From DAIOXA01 sp050949165 (GTDB taxonomy: Bacteria > Bacillota > Proteinivoracia > UBA4975): DNA of 64,000 nt. Shown one piece after another: positions 24,701-34,259 of this stretch. The DNA lies in NCBI GenBank assembly GCA_050949165.1, contig JBMNFF010000003.1:186001-250000 (forward strand), given 5' to 3'. A program made the translations under genes and the position numbers. Under the pieces are notes generated by a model, which was not told the origin of the DNA, searched no databases, and saw nothing but the letters and a program-made list of their open reading frames with translations. Position 1 is the stretch's first letter, and each line of letters opens with the position of its first letter.

Positions 24701-27307
24701 CTACCGTTTTCGGCGCTTGGCCGACAGAAGTCGCTCCATGGTCTCGTCGGGTTCAGCTTCTTCCCTTTTAACAACCTTGGCTTTTCCCGGCCGCTTTTTG
24801 CGGGTTGGCAAGCCACCCATCCGGCGCAGGGCGATGTCCACCGGCCAGATAATGATGGCGGCCAGGACCAACCACCAGGTAATGTCGGTCAGTTTCCGGG
24901 GCGGAGGGGTCTGAGCGCTGAAGACCTCCTGAGGCTGGCTGAGGATGCGGCCGCCGCCGGCGGCGGCAATTTGCTCCAGCAAGCCCCGGCCCGAGTAGCG
25001 CTGAATCCGGAATTCCGGAGGATAGGGCACGGCGAAACCGCCCAGGGCCTGGCTGACCACGGCGCCGTCCCGGGTGCGGGTGGCGCTGAGGAGGTAGACC
25101 CCCTGGCCTATTTGGTCCAGATGGGCGGTGTACATCCCCCCGCCGGCGGGTAGGAGTTCCAGAACCACTTCGCTGCCCTGGGCATCCACCAGTGTCACCG
25201 CCAGGCTCTCTCCCTCTTCCAGAGAACTGGTCAAGGCCGATATCTCTACTCCGGCGCCCTCCAGGCGGGATTCCAGGGCGATGTCCCCACCCTGACCGCT
25301 GGGGGCAGCCCAGTTGAGGGTATCCAGCCAGAGGCTGGCGAAGCCGGGATGGGCCAGGAACTCCCGGCTCCACATCCCGTAGGTATCGCTGGTAAAGGCC
25401 ACGGCCCGGCCCAGGCCGTACTGCCACCGGGCCATGAGGGGATGATCCCGATGAGTGCTCATCAGTACCTCGGCCAGGGGCTTGGCGGTGGAGGCGATGT
25501 AGCCGCCGAAACCGGGAGTGTTCCCGGCCATGGCCAGGGCGGCAGGATGGAGCAGGGTGGGGACGAAGGGCTCTTCCACCAGCCAATCGCCACCCGCCAG
25601 CACCGTCTCCTGGAGGAAGACCTCGGGCAGGTCCTGGCCCTCCCTTACCTCGTAGTAGCGGCCATTGCCCATCTCGGCCAGATACTGCATGCGCTGGGCA
25701 TCGGCGCCATCGCCCAGGGCAATGGTGCTGATGGATATTCCCGCCGCCCGGGCCCGCTCCAGCAGGCCCTGGTAACTGAACTGGGCCCCCTCCTGGCCGT
25801 CGCTGAGGAGGATGATGTGCTTGGCCTTGGTGCTGCCCTCCAACATTTTCACGGCCTCTTCCAAAGCGGGGTAGATTACGGTGCCGCCTCCCTCCCCTAT
25901 GCCCTCGATGGCTTGGGCGATTTTCTCTATATCGGCAAGGGAAGTGAGGGGAGTCTCGATATAAAAGCTGTCGTCAAAAGTTATGACGCCCAGGCGATCC
26001 CTCTCCTTGAGCACATCCAGGGAGCGCAGGGCGGCGTTTTTGGCCATATTCAACTTCTCGCCGCTCATGCTGCCGGACTTGTCGATGACCAGGACCATGT
26101 CCAGACCGGGCAGCTCTTCCTTCTGCTCCACTGCCATGGACACCGGCAGCGCCTCTTCCAAGGGGGTGTCCTGGTACAAGCCCATGCCGAAGGAGGTCTT
26201 GCCCCCCACCGCTACCAGGCCGCCCCCCAGCACCCGGACGTAGCTTTCCAAAGTCTGCATTTCCGCCTCTTTCAGGGCGTAGGCCGGGACATCGGCCAGC
26301 ACCACTGCCCGGTACCCGGCCAGGGTCACCGGGGAGAGGTCGACCTGACCGGCGGGGAGCCTATCCACAGCCAGGCCCGCCGCGGCCAGGGCCCCGGCCA
26401 GGGCTTCCCCCTTGCCGGCGCTGCCTTCCACAACCAAGACCCGGGGCGGGGCCTGGACAAAGGTGAGGCCGTCGATATAGTTGTTGCGGGCTTCGGTGTC
26501 CACAGCCGGCTCGATGCTGGCCCGAATCCTTTGCAGGCTCTGGCCCTGCACCGTCAGGGGCACCGAAAAGGACTGGCTGCCGGGAGCGAGGTCCACCTGA
26601 GCCCGAAAGGCCAGGTTGCTGCCCCAAAACACCATCAGTTCCGCCGTAGTGGCCACAGTGGATTCCACCGTCACCTCGGCCACCACTTCCTGACCCGGCC
26701 AGGTATTCTTGGGCAGAGAGATATTGCCCAGGGCCACTTCCGCTCCCTGTTCTGCCGCCAGGGGCAGGACGTCCACGGGGATGCCGGCCCGGGCCAGCAA
26801 TTCGGCCTGACTGAGGCTGTCGCCGCTGTTCTCCAGGCCGTCGCTGATCAGGACGATGCGACCGCCGCTGCCGGGGAGCAGGCTGTAGGCCGTCTCCAAA
26901 GCCCTTTGGATGTCGGTGAATTCCGGGTCGACGTCGGCCCCGGAACCAGGGAGCCCGGCCATAGCAAAGGGCTTAAACAGGCGGGTGTCCCGGCCAAAGG
27001 CCACCACAGCCGCCCGATCTTCCGGGGCCATGGCCTGAAGGCTGCGGCTGATCCAGGTCAGATGGTCCTCGCCCTGGGCGCTGTGGGACCGGTCCAGAAG
27101 GTAGACCACGCTGACCCCCGGCGCCGCCACCACCAGGTGGGGACCGGCCAAGGCCAGCACCAGGAGGGCGATCATGACGCCCCTGAGGGCCAGGATCAGG
27201 CGCCGGGAACCCGGAGGATAGCGGCGGCGCCCGTTGAACACCGCCAGGAGGGCGGCCCCGGGCAGCAGGAGCAAGAGATAATAGGGACTGGCGAAACTAA
27301 GTGCCAT
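24701..27307 (-). CDS. Membrane protein with two VWA domains and a glutamine-amidotransferase-like region
   Basis: 868 residues, ATG 27307. Two N-terminal hydrophobic segments (YYLLLLLPGAALLAVF, LILALRGVMIALLVLALAGP), a first VWA domain with a degenerate MIDAS (VVYLLDRSHSAQG), a region resembling class I amidotransferase-like folds (PPRVLVVEGSAGKGEALAGA), and a second VWA with perfect MIDAS (MVLVIDKSGSMSG about 405, LSDGQEG about 500). An Ig-like region and a C-terminal TM (ITWWLVLAAIIIWPVDIAL) with a highly basic tail (RKKRPGKAK, SAKRRKR) follow. Last gene of the MoxR array, overlapping the BatA-like gene by 11 bp. Probably a metal-dependent adhesion or assembly scaffold at the membrane. Confidence 0.88.
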   Translation of the reverse strand: MALSFASPYYLLLLLPGAALLAVFNGRRRYPPGSRRLILALRGVMIALLVLALAGPHLVVAAPGVSVVYLLDRSHSAQGEDHLTWISRSLQAMAPEDRAAVVAFGRDTRLFKPFAMAGLPGSGADVDPEFTDIQRALETAYSLLPGSGGRIVLISDGLENSGDSLSQAELLARAGIPVDVLPLAAEQGAEVALGNISLPKNTWPGQEVVAEVTVESTVATTAELMVFWGSNLAFRAQVDLAPGSQSFSVPLTVQGQSLQRIRASIEPAVDTEARNNYIDGLTFVQAPPRVLVVEGSAGKGEALAGALAAAGLAVDRLPAGQVDLSPVTLAGYRAVVLADVPAYALKEAEMQTLESYVRVLGGGLVAVGGKTSFGMGLYQDTPLEEALPVSMAVEQKEELPGLDMVLVIDKSGSMSGEKLNMAKNAALRSLDVLKERDRLGVITFDDSFYIETPLTSLADIEKIAQAIEGIGEGGGTVIYPALEEAVKMLEGSTKAKHIILLSDGQEGAQFSYQGLLERARAAGISISTIALGDGADAQRMQYLAEMGNGRYYEVREGQDLPEVFLQETVLAGGDWLVEEPFVPTLLHPAALAMAGNTPGFGGYIASTAKPLAEVLMSTHRDHPLMARWQYGLGRAVAFTSDTYGMWSREFLAHPGFASLWLDTLNWAAPSGQGGDIALESRLEGAGVEISALTSSLEEGESLAVTLVDAQGSEVVLELLPAGGGMYTAHLDQIGQGVYLLSATRTRDGAVVSQALGGFAVPYPPEFRIQRYSGRGLLEQIAAAGGGRILSQPQEVFSAQTPPPRKLTDITWWLVLAAIIIWPVDIALRRMGGLPTRKKRPGKAKVVKREEAEPDETMERLLSAKRRKR

Positions 27308-29042
27308 AATTGTCCACCCCCCATTCCAGCCCGACCAGGATCAGGGCAGCCAGGAGCAGGGGCCAGAGCAGCGGGGTCTTGCCCACACCCCTGGTCCCCG
27401 CCACCGTCCCGGCGGTGGACTCCAGTTCCCGGCGGGCGGCCAGGGAATCGGTGACCGCCGGGGCGTTGATGACCACCAGCTCTTCCTGGTCCCGGTCGAG
27501 AAACTCGTATATTCCCGGCTCCAGCCACGTCCCTGCCGCCAGAGCCTGGGCGCTGCCCAGGGGCCGCAGGGTGATATCTCCGCCGGGGACGGCCTGGCCG
27601 AACTTGAGCAGGCCCGGTTGCTGCCGGTGACCGGCAAAGCGCTCCAGGATATTGCGGAGCAGGATGGGAAAGGCGGGGCGCAGGGGCAAGTCCCCGGCCT
27701 GCACGGCAAAGCCGAAGGCCACCAGGGGCTGGCCCTGTTGCTGATACTCGCTGGCCAGCAGGCCCTGGTCGCTTTCCAGAATCCCGCTTCCCCCCACCAC
27801 CGTCTTGCCGTAGCCGATGCTGACCTCGCTGAAATCGGCATGGGCCAGGAGGGGGTGGGCCAAAGGCCGCAGGGTTTCAATCAGAACCGGCGGCCCCGTG
27901 GGCAAATGGGGATTGGGATGAGGCGGGTCAAAGACCAGGATGGGAGCCGCCGGCAATTCCTCGGGCAGGAAGCCGTCAAAGACAAAGATATCGTACAGCT
28001 CCGCCATCCCCGGGGTGTAGCCCTCGGGGGCGACGCGGCTGACGGAGAGGTCGGGGTAGAGGAGCAGCCCCCGCTCCAAAAAGAGGTTGCCGGGGCTGAC
28101 CAGGAGCAGGCGGCCGGGCGCAGGGGCCTGGGCCAGGGCATAGAACTGGTTGTCCAATGCCACCTGGTCCTGGGCGCTGTGCAAAACCGCCTTGTACCAG
28201 GGGCTGTTGGGCAGATTGCGCCAGACCAGCACCTTCCGCTCCCCTGGCGGCAGGTCCAGGTCCCGGCGCCCCACCGGGACGTCGTCCTGATCCCGCACCT
28301 CCACCTGGGCGGAAAGGGGCAGGGTTCCATTATTATAGACGCTGACGTACACCCGCTCTCCGTCGGCCACCACATCCTCCAGCAGGAGGTTGCCCACCTG
28401 GTCGCTGCCCAGGGCGATGAAGCTGAACTCGGCCTCGGGGGGACGGGCAAAGGAGCCAAAGCAGCCTGCGCTGAAGAGCATCACCTGGGCGCCCTCCTCG
28501 GCCTTGGCCATATTATCTGCCAGGGCCAGGGCAGCGTCGGGATTGGCCCGACCCGAATTGACCTGGGCCCCATCCAGGGCCCGGGTCAAAGCGGCGGCAT
28601 CGGCAGTGAAGCCGCTGAGGACGGCGGCCTCTTCCCCCATGGCGATGAGGGCCAGGCGGTCCCCCGGGGCCTTGCCCCGAATCAGGGCCCGAACCTGGTC
28701 TCTGGCCTGCTCCAAGCGGGTCTCTCCCCCTTCGGAAACGGCCATGGCCATGGAGGTGTCGATGATCACCACGCTGGTGCGCGCCGCGCCGCCGATGAAG
28801 TTCAACACCGGCCGGGCCAGGGCCAGCACCAGGACCAGGGCGGTGAGGATCTGCAGGGCCAGGAGCAGGCTGCGCAGCAGCCTGGACAGGCGCAGGGCAG
28901 GGATATTCAGGCGCTCCAGGCGCTGCCAGAGCAAGATGCTGGAAACGATCTGGGGCCGGGTGCGCTTTTTTAACATGTAGAGGATGATGATGACTGGGAT
29001 GACCAGCCCTGCCAGCAGGGCCAGGGGCGTCAGCAGTGCCAT
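27297..29042 (-). CDS. BatA-like VWA membrane protein
   Basis: 581 residues. The N-terminus is the BatA signature: hydrophobic (LLALLAGLVIPVIIILYMLKK-like), then VSSILLWQRLE and a second TM. A VWA domain with modified MIDAS (SVVIIDTSMAMAVSEGG) follows, then a beta-rich extracellular part and a C-terminal TM (PLLWPLLLAALILVGLEW). In Bat-type systems such proteins work with MoxR and DUF58 partners. It is followed directly by the double-VWA protein and preceded by DUF58, 19 bp away. MIDAS Ser/Thr replacements suggest metal binding is weak in this copy, while the next protein keeps a full MIDAS. Confidence 0.88.
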   Translation of the reverse strand: MALLTPLALLAGLVIPVIIILYMLKKRTRPQIVSSILLWQRLERLNIPALRLSRLLRSLLLALQILTALVLVLALARPVLNFIGGAARTSVVIIDTSMAMAVSEGGETRLEQARDQVRALIRGKAPGDRLALIAMGEEAAVLSGFTADAAALTRALDGAQVNSGRANPDAALALADNMAKAEEGAQVMLFSAGCFGSFARPPEAEFSFIALGSDQVGNLLLEDVVADGERVYVSVYNNGTLPLSAQVEVRDQDDVPVGRRDLDLPPGERKVLVWRNLPNSPWYKAVLHSAQDQVALDNQFYALAQAPAPGRLLLVSPGNLFLERGLLLYPDLSVSRVAPEGYTPGMAELYDIFVFDGFLPEELPAAPILVFDPPHPNPHLPTGPPVLIETLRPLAHPLLAHADFSEVSIGYGKTVVGGSGILESDQGLLASEYQQQGQPLVAFGFAVQAGDLPLRPAFPILLRNILERFAGHRQQPGLLKFGQAVPGGDITLRPLGSAQALAAGTWLEPGIYEFLDRDQEELVVINAPAVTDSLAARRELESTAGTVAGTRGVGKTPLLWPLLLAALILVGLEWGVDNYGT

Positions 29043-29060
29043 GGCGCCTTACCTCGCTTT

Positions 29061-29930
29061 CTATACAGGTTTCAGGATGGCCGGGGCGATTCCGGCCAGA
29101 AAGTCCACGGGATTGTCGGCGGGGCTGTACTGAAAGTAGGCGATGCCCCGGGAGCGACAGAAATCATGGATTTCTGCAACATGCTGGCCGACGCCCTCCC
29201 GATACGCCGCCAGGGTGAACTGGTCCAGGTCCACGTCCTTTTTGGCCCCGGTCTCCGAGTCCACCAGAGTGATGGCCCCGCGCCAGTCGGGCTCCAGCTC
29301 GTCGGGACTGATGACGTGAAAGGCCAGGACCTGCTGGCGGGCGGAGAGCAGGCTCTCCAGTCCCCGTTGCCAGGGACTGAGGAAGTCGGAAATGACCGCG
29401 GTGAGCTGCTGGGGGCGAAGCAGGCGGCCCAAGGAGAGGAGCAAAGTGGAGAGGTCTCCCGCATGGCCGAAGTGCTGCCCTTCTAAAAACTGAATCAGCC
29501 GGGGCAAAGCGGCCCGGCCGTGGACCGGCGGCAGGAAGCTGTCTACGTCTTTGGTGCCCACCGCCAGGGTCACCCGGTCATAGGCCTGAATGCTGATGTA
29601 GCCCAGGGCCAGGGCCAGCCCCAGGCTACGATAGCCCTTGCTGTGCTCGCCCCAGTCCATGGAGGCGCTTCCGTCCACCACGATGTTCACCGTGGCATCC
29701 AACTCCCCGCGGTTGAGGCGGGTGTAGAGGCGACGGCTGCGCCCGTACAGCGACCAGTCGATGCGGCGGATATCGTCGCCGGGCAGATAGGGCCGGTAAT
29801 CGGCAAACTCCAAAGAAGAGCCGTACTTATTGGTCAGGCGCTTGCCGGAGCTGCTGCCCGTCAGCCCCCCCTTGTTCTTGAGAATCAGCCGGTCCAAGCG
29901 CTCCAAATCCAAATCAAAGGGCAGGGCCAT
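29061..29930 (-). CDS. DUF58 protein (soluble type)
   Basis: 289 residues from ATG 29930, 4 bp past the moxR stop, with AAAGGGG upstream. No membrane segment, unlike the DUF58 protein at 13913-15118. Signature EFADYRPYLPGDDIRRIDWSLYGRSRRLY at about 45-75, then a VWA-like fold with an intact MIDAS-type motif (VVDGSASMDWG) and AVISDFLS. It is the typical partner of MoxR and BatA-like VWA proteins, here on both sides. Probably a cytosolic adaptor between the ATPase and the membrane VWA proteins. Confidence 0.9.
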   Translation of the reverse strand: MALPFDLDLERLDRLILKNKGGLTGSSSGKRLTNKYGSSLEFADYRPYLPGDDIRRIDWSLYGRSRRLYTRLNRGELDATVNIVVDGSASMDWGEHSKGYRSLGLALALGYISIQAYDRVTLAVGTKDVDSFLPPVHGRAALPRLIQFLEGQHFGHAGDLSTLLLSLGRLLRPQQLTAVISDFLSPWQRGLESLLSARQQVLAFHVISPDELEPDWRGAITLVDSETGAKKDVDLDQFTLAAYREGVGQHVAEIHDFCRSRGIAYFQYSPADNPVDFLAGIAPAILKPV

Positions 29931-29934
29931 GACC

Positions 29935-30891
29935 CTAACCCCTTTCGACATTGGCGATGATCTCGCCTATAATTGCGTCGGCGCTGACGCCAGCCCCCAA
30001 GGCCTCGAAGTTCAGGAAGAGGCGGTGGCGCAGGGCGGGCGCCGCCACCCGCTGGATATCGGCAAAGCTGACATTAAAGCGCCCGGCCAGGAGGGCCGCC
30101 ACCCGGGCCGCCAGGATGATGCTCTGGATCCCCCGGGGGCTGGCGCCCACCTGGACATACCTCTTGACCAGGGCTGGGGCCTTGGCGTCGGGATGGGTGG
30201 CCACCAGGATTTTCAGGGCATAGTCCAGGACCTTGTCGGCCACCGGCACCTCCCGGGCCAGGCGGTTTACCGCCAGGATTTCCTCTCCCGACATTATGGC
30301 CTGGGGCTGGTGTTCGGCAACTCCAGTGGTCCGGGTCACGATTTCCCTGAGTTCGTCGACGCTGGGATAGGGCACCAGCACCTTGAAGAGGAACCTGTCC
30401 AACTGGGCCTCGGGCAGGGGATAAGTCCCCTCCATTTCCAGGGGGTTCTGGGTGGCCAACACAAAGAAGGGCCGAGGCAGATCCCGGGTCTGGCCAAAGA
30501 CGGTGACCTTGCCCTCCTGCATGCTCTCCAGCAGGGCGCTCTGGGTCTTGGGGGTGGCCCGGTTGATCTCGTCGGCCAAGACCAAGTTGGCAAAGACCGG
30601 GCCGGGGCGGAATTCAAAATCGTCGCGCCCGGCCAGGATCAAATTGGTGCCGGTGATATCCGAAGGCATCAGGTCGGGAGTAAACTGGATGCGGTTGTAC
30701 TCCACGTCCAGGACTTGGGCCAGGGTCCGGGCCAGCAGGGTCTTGCCCAGACCCGGCACCCCTTCCAGGAGGACATGGCCGCCGGCCAGCAGGGCCGTCA
30801 GGGTCAGGTCCACCACTTCTTCCTGACCCACCAGGACGCGGCCGATCTCTTCTTTGACCTGGGCCAGTTTTTCTATGAGTTTTGTATCCAT
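29935..30891 (-). CDS. MoxR-type AAA+ ATPase (second copy)
   Basis: 318 residues from ATG 30891, 1 nt after the TGA of the preceding gene; the longer ORF reading upstream is rejected. Walker A GVPGLGKTLLARTL, Walker B VLADEINRATPKTQ, sensor ATQNPLEMEGTYPLPEAQ, arginine/sensor-2 QVGASPRGIQSIILAARV. It is the motor for the DUF58, BatA-like and double-VWA proteins that follow in the same operon. Differs substantially from the MoxR at 10913-11842. Confidence 0.92.
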   Translation of the reverse strand: MDTKLIEKLAQVKEEIGRVLVGQEEVVDLTLTALLAGGHVLLEGVPGLGKTLLARTLAQVLDVEYNRIQFTPDLMPSDITGTNLILAGRDDFEFRPGPVFANLVLADEINRATPKTQSALLESMQEGKVTVFGQTRDLPRPFFVLATQNPLEMEGTYPLPEAQLDRFLFKVLVPYPSVDELREIVTRTTGVAEHQPQAIMSGEEILAVNRLAREVPVADKVLDYALKILVATHPDAKAPALVKRYVQVGASPRGIQSIILAARVAALLAGRFNVSFADIQRVAAPALRHRLFLNFEALGAGVSADAIIGEIIANVERG

Positions 30892-30892
30892 A

Positions 30893-32414
30893 TCAATTGC
30901 CCCCTTGCGGCGCAATGGCTTCGAAATAGCTGCGCACATAGTCTTCCAGCGGCCGGGGGATTTCCCCCCGTCCCAGCGAGCCCAGGGCCCGCTGCCGATA
31001 ACCGCTGAAGTAATTTCCATAATCCTGGCCCAAGCCGGGATTCATGCGGATCAGGTCCCGCAGGGTATATTCCCCGCCATCCCCTTCCCCACCCAGGCTC
31101 AACTTCGCCCTGGCCGGGGATGTGCACATATTGATGGGGGGCGGCCCCAGAGCCGCTGGAACCGGCGCCGCCGCCCTGGCCTGCGCCGGAGCCTTGGCCG
31201 GTCCCTTGTCCCTGACCCGACCCCTGACCGGTTCCCGTTCCCTGACCGGAGCCCTGGCCCGAGCCTTCTCCCGAGCCCTCTCCGCTCCCTTCCCCGGAGC
31301 CTTCACCGGAACCTTGACCGGTGCCTTCACCAGAACCTTCACCAGAGCCTTCTCCGGAACCTTCTCCGGAGCCTTCGCCGGAGTTCTGGCCGGGAGAGCT
31401 TCCCTCCCCGGGCTTGCCCCCCTGGGCCTGCCCGGCCTGGGCCAGGGCCCCCTGGACTGCCTGGGGATCCAAACCCTCCAGTTGCTGGGCCAGATCCTGC
31501 CACTGGCCCGGTTGGGCGGCGGCGGGGTCGGCGGCCAGCTCCCGCAGGGTGTCGCCCAGCCCCTGAAGCTGGGCCGGCAAAGAATCGGCCAGGTCCTTAA
31601 GACCTTGCTCCAACTCTTGGGCCAGCTGGGGGTCCTCAGCAACTGCTTCCGCCAGCTCCTGGGGGGACATGCCCTGGGTGAGGGCCTCCAGCCCCGCCAG
31701 GGCAGCAGCCAGGGACTCCAGCTCCTGGGCCTTGGCGTCCAGAAGTTCTTGGGCCTCTCGGGCCAAGAGCTCCAGCTCTTCGGGGGACTGGGCCTCCAGG
31801 GCCTTCTGAGCCAATTCCCGCAGCTCCTGGCCGATTTCCTCCAGCAGGGGCTCCTCCTGGGGCAACTCCTGGAGGATTTCCTCTATGGTCTCCGCCGCTT
31901 CCTCCCGCAGCTCCTGAAACTCCCGGAGCCGGTCAAAGGAGCGGGCAAGCCCGGGGGTGAGGATGATGGCCGCAACCAGGAGAAGCGTCGAAGCCAGGAC
32001 CAACATGGCCGGCCGGCGAAAGCGCCGCCGATCCACCTTATACTTGGGGGCGTTTGCCCGGAAGTAGGCGCCGGCCTCTTGGCGGAGCAGGGCGAGGACC
32101 CTTCCCTCCCGGCCCTGCTCCTGGACCAGAGTCTGAATCCGCTCCCGGCTGTTCAGGTCCCGATCCAGGCGTCGGGCAATATCCAGGTCTCCAGGCCGCC
32201 CCCGGAAGAGGAAGACCGCCCCGGCCGCCATTGCCCCCAGGCTGATGAGCCACCGCCATTTGCCCAGGGCGGGAAAGGGAGCGGTGGCAAAGGTGAGGAC
32301 GGCAAAGCCGGCCAACCCCACCCCAATCAGGAAGAGCAGACCCGCCAGCCAATATTCCCGGCGACACTTGCGCCGGACACCTTTCAGTGCATTCAGTTCT
32401 TGCGGCCAAGCCAT
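30893..32414 (-). CDS. DUF4175-like membrane protein with Gly/Ser/Glu repeat tail; one-base frameshift
   Basis: Start ATG 32414 (AGGAGGG upstream). Two TM segments (LLFLIGVGLAGFAVLTF, LISLGAMAAGAVFLF), a third near ALVLASTLLLVAAIIL, then a long acidic coiled coil (QELREEAAETIEEIL onward). Next comes a low-complexity linker of GEGSGEGS-type repeats (31170-31400) and a folded end. The uninterrupted frame ends in nonsense at 30873. Dropping one base in the G-run near 31084-31094 restores EYTLRDLIRMNPGLGQDYGN and a stop at 30893, directly before moxR. Either a sequencing error in a G-rich run or a recent mutation. Domain order matches DUF4175 proteins. Confidence 0.72.
31170..31400 (-). repeat. 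Low-complexity in-gene repeat coding Gly-Ser-Glu-Gln
   Basis: Six-base units related to GGAGAAGGTTCC (coding GEGS/GQGS/GTG) repeat some 25 times. Copy number in such tracts is prone to slippage and to assembly collapse, which matters because the nearby frameshift lies just downstream. Confidence 0.85.
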
Positions 32415-32482
32415 GGCAGAACCCTCCTTTGGCCATGAATTTTCCTTGCTGTACAGTAAGACGCGCGGGAGCCGGCTTTTGT

Positions 32483-33337
32483 TTACCCCTTGCGCTTGCC
32501 CCGGAGGGGGTTGACGGCCAGGCTGGCAATCCACAGGCAGAGCAGGGCAAAGGCGATATTGGCCAGCAAAGCCAAATGGGAAAATTTGAGCCAGCTGTTG
32601 GCAAAGGGATACTTGTATAGCACGAAGCTGAGTATATCCCCTACCGGTTCGGGGAAGACCCATTCGAAGAAGACCAAGGGATTGAGGATCAAGAGGGGGT
32701 AGGCCAGCACCGACCCGCTACCTGTCCAGAAGATCTCAGCTATCAGGAGGGACAAAATCAGCGTGCCTCCCGCCAGGAAGAGGGTCAGGGCGTAGGAGGC
32801 GATGATGGCCGACACGGTGCGCCGGAAAAGGGAGGAAAACATCAGCGCCCAGCAGCCGGTAAAGAAGGCAGTGAGGAGCTGAGCCAAGAAGAGCACTGCC
32901 AATTCTGCCGGGGAAACGCCCCCCATGAGGAAGACAAAGCCATACAGGGGCAGACTGGCCACCATCAACAGCACCACAGCGCTGAGGGCGGCGGTAAGCT
33001 TGCCCAGGACAATCCCCCGGGGCGTCAACTGGGTACAGGCCAGGAGGTCAAAGGTCTGACGTTCCCGCTCGCCGCTGACGGCATTGCCCACCAGGGCGGG
33101 TACGGTAAAGACCACCAGCGCCGATTGCAAAAAGGCCAGAAAGGCAAACAACCCCCGGCCCATCTCGGCCAGGCTCTCATAGCCCATGCGCACCATGCTG
33201 AACACGGCGCTGAAGTAAATCAGGGCAAAGATCCCCAGCCCCAGGAGGTAGAGGGAGATCATGGCAAAGGTGCGCCAGGTGCGCATGCGGATGCGCAATT
33301 CCTTAGCCAGCAAGGGGTTAATTCTTGGCATCTGCAT
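32483..33337 (-). CDS. ABC-2 type transporter permease
   Basis: 284 residues, ATG 33337 with GGAGGTGA 6 bases upstream, overlapping the ATPase gene by 20 bp. Six hydrophobic segments can be counted, the first in FAMISLYLLGLGIFALIYF, and the typical GNAVSGERERQTFDLLACTQLTPRGIVLGKL motif region that follows TM2 in ABC-2 (GldF/NatB-like) permeases. It pairs with the ATPase of 33318-34259. The substrate is unknown; the neighbours suggest export of, or support for, the MoxR/VWA envelope system. Confidence 0.88.
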   Translation of the reverse strand: MQMPRINPLLAKELRIRMRTWRTFAMISLYLLGLGIFALIYFSAVFSMVRMGYESLAEMGRGLFAFLAFLQSALVVFTVPALVGNAVSGERERQTFDLLACTQLTPRGIVLGKLTAALSAVVLLMVASLPLYGFVFLMGGVSPAELAVLFLAQLLTAFFTGCWALMFSSLFRRTVSAIIASYALTLFLAGGTLILSLLIAEIFWTGSGSVLAYPLLILNPLVFFEWVFPEPVGDILSFVLYKYPFANSWLKFSHLALLANIAFALLCLWIASLAVNPLRGKRKG

Positions 33338-34259
33338 TGCCGTTCACCTCCGTGATTTCCATGAAGAGCTGCTCCAGATTGCCGCTGCTGGGCGAGAAGG
33401 AGAAGAGGGTAAAGTTGTTTGCCATCTCCCGGAGCAAGCGAGCCTGGGCCTCCCTGTCTCCGCGGAAGACTGCCTCCAGGATGCCGGAGTTGGTTACCGC
33501 CGCTTCCCGCACCCCATGCTGCTCCAGCAGCCAAAGCCTGGCTTCCTCCAGGCGGTCGGCCACGGCAATCTCTATGACCACATCCCCCTGGACCCGGGCC
33601 AGGACTTCGTGGACGGGACCGCTCAGGGGCAGGTTGCCCTGATTGATGATGCCCACATGGGTGCAGAGCTGGGCCAGCTCGGCCAGGATGTGGGAACTGA
33701 TGATGATGGTCTTGCCCATGCGCTGCAGTTCTTTGAGGATGTTGCGGAACTCTACCCGGGCCCGGGGGTCCAGGCCCGAAGCCGGCTCATCCAGGAGGAG
33801 CACCTCGGGGCGATGGACCAGGGACCGGGCCAGGCACAGGCGCTGCTTCATCCCCCGGGACAGGTTGTTTACATAACTGTTCGTTTTGTCGGCCAGGCCC
33901 ACCAGCTCCAGCAGCCCGGGAATATCCCGGCGCACATCGGCAATGGTGCGGCCCGAGACCTCACCGTAAAACTCCAGGTATTCATTGACCCTGAGGTCAT
34001 CATAGACTCCAAAGAAATCAGGCATGTAGCCCAGAAGCTTGCGGGTATAGCGCAGATTTTGGGAGACGGGCACCCCGCCGATCTCCACTTCGCCGGAGGT
34101 GGGGGCCATGAGGGTGGCCATTATCCGCAGCGAAGTGGTCTTGCCGGCGCCGTTGGGGCCGACAAAGCCGTAGATGCTGCCCTGGCTGACCTCAAAGCTG
34201 ATACCCCGGACGGCGGCAAAGTTTCCATAATACTTGGTCAGGTTGCGGACCTTAATCAC
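33318..34259 (-). CDS. ABC transporter ATP-binding protein
   Basis: 313 residues from GTG 34259. Walker A GPNGAGKTTSLR, signature LSRGMKQRLCLARSL, Walker B EVLLLDEPASGLDPRARVE, H-loop ISSHILAEL. The C-terminal 80 residues after the NBD carry the small domain common in ABC-2 exporters of the NatA/GldA type. Starts inside the stop region of the exported protein and ends inside the permease start, so all three are coupled. Confidence 0.93.
   Translation of the reverse strand: MIKVRNLTKYYGNFAAVRGISFEVSQGSIYGFVGPNGAGKTTSLRIMATLMAPTSGEVEIGGVPVSQNLRYTRKLLGYMPDFFGVYDDLRVNEYLEFYGEVSGRTIADVRRDIPGLLELVGLADKTNSYVNNLSRGMKQRLCLARSLVHRPEVLLLDEPASGLDPRARVEFRNILKELQRMGKTIIISSHILAELAQLCTHVGIINQGNLPLSGPVHEVLARVQGDVVIEIAVADRLEEARLWLLEQHGVREAAVTNSGILEAVFRGDREAQARLLREMANNFTLFSFSPSSGNLEQLFMEITEVNGNADAKN

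Noticed and set aside
25349..28973. Two very long plus-strand ORFs opposite the VWA genes
   Set aside because: Same reason: high-GC antisense frames of the VWA and BatA-like genes, with His/Gln/Gly-rich nonsense translation.
31084..31094. Programmed frameshift in the DUF4175-like gene
   Set aside because: No slippery heptamer or downstream structure is evident; a sequencing or mutational one-base change in a G-run explains it more simply.
31170..31400. Regular short repeats suggesting a CRISPR array
   Set aside because: Period is 6 bp and in frame, with no spacers. It codes a Gly/Ser/Glu linker.
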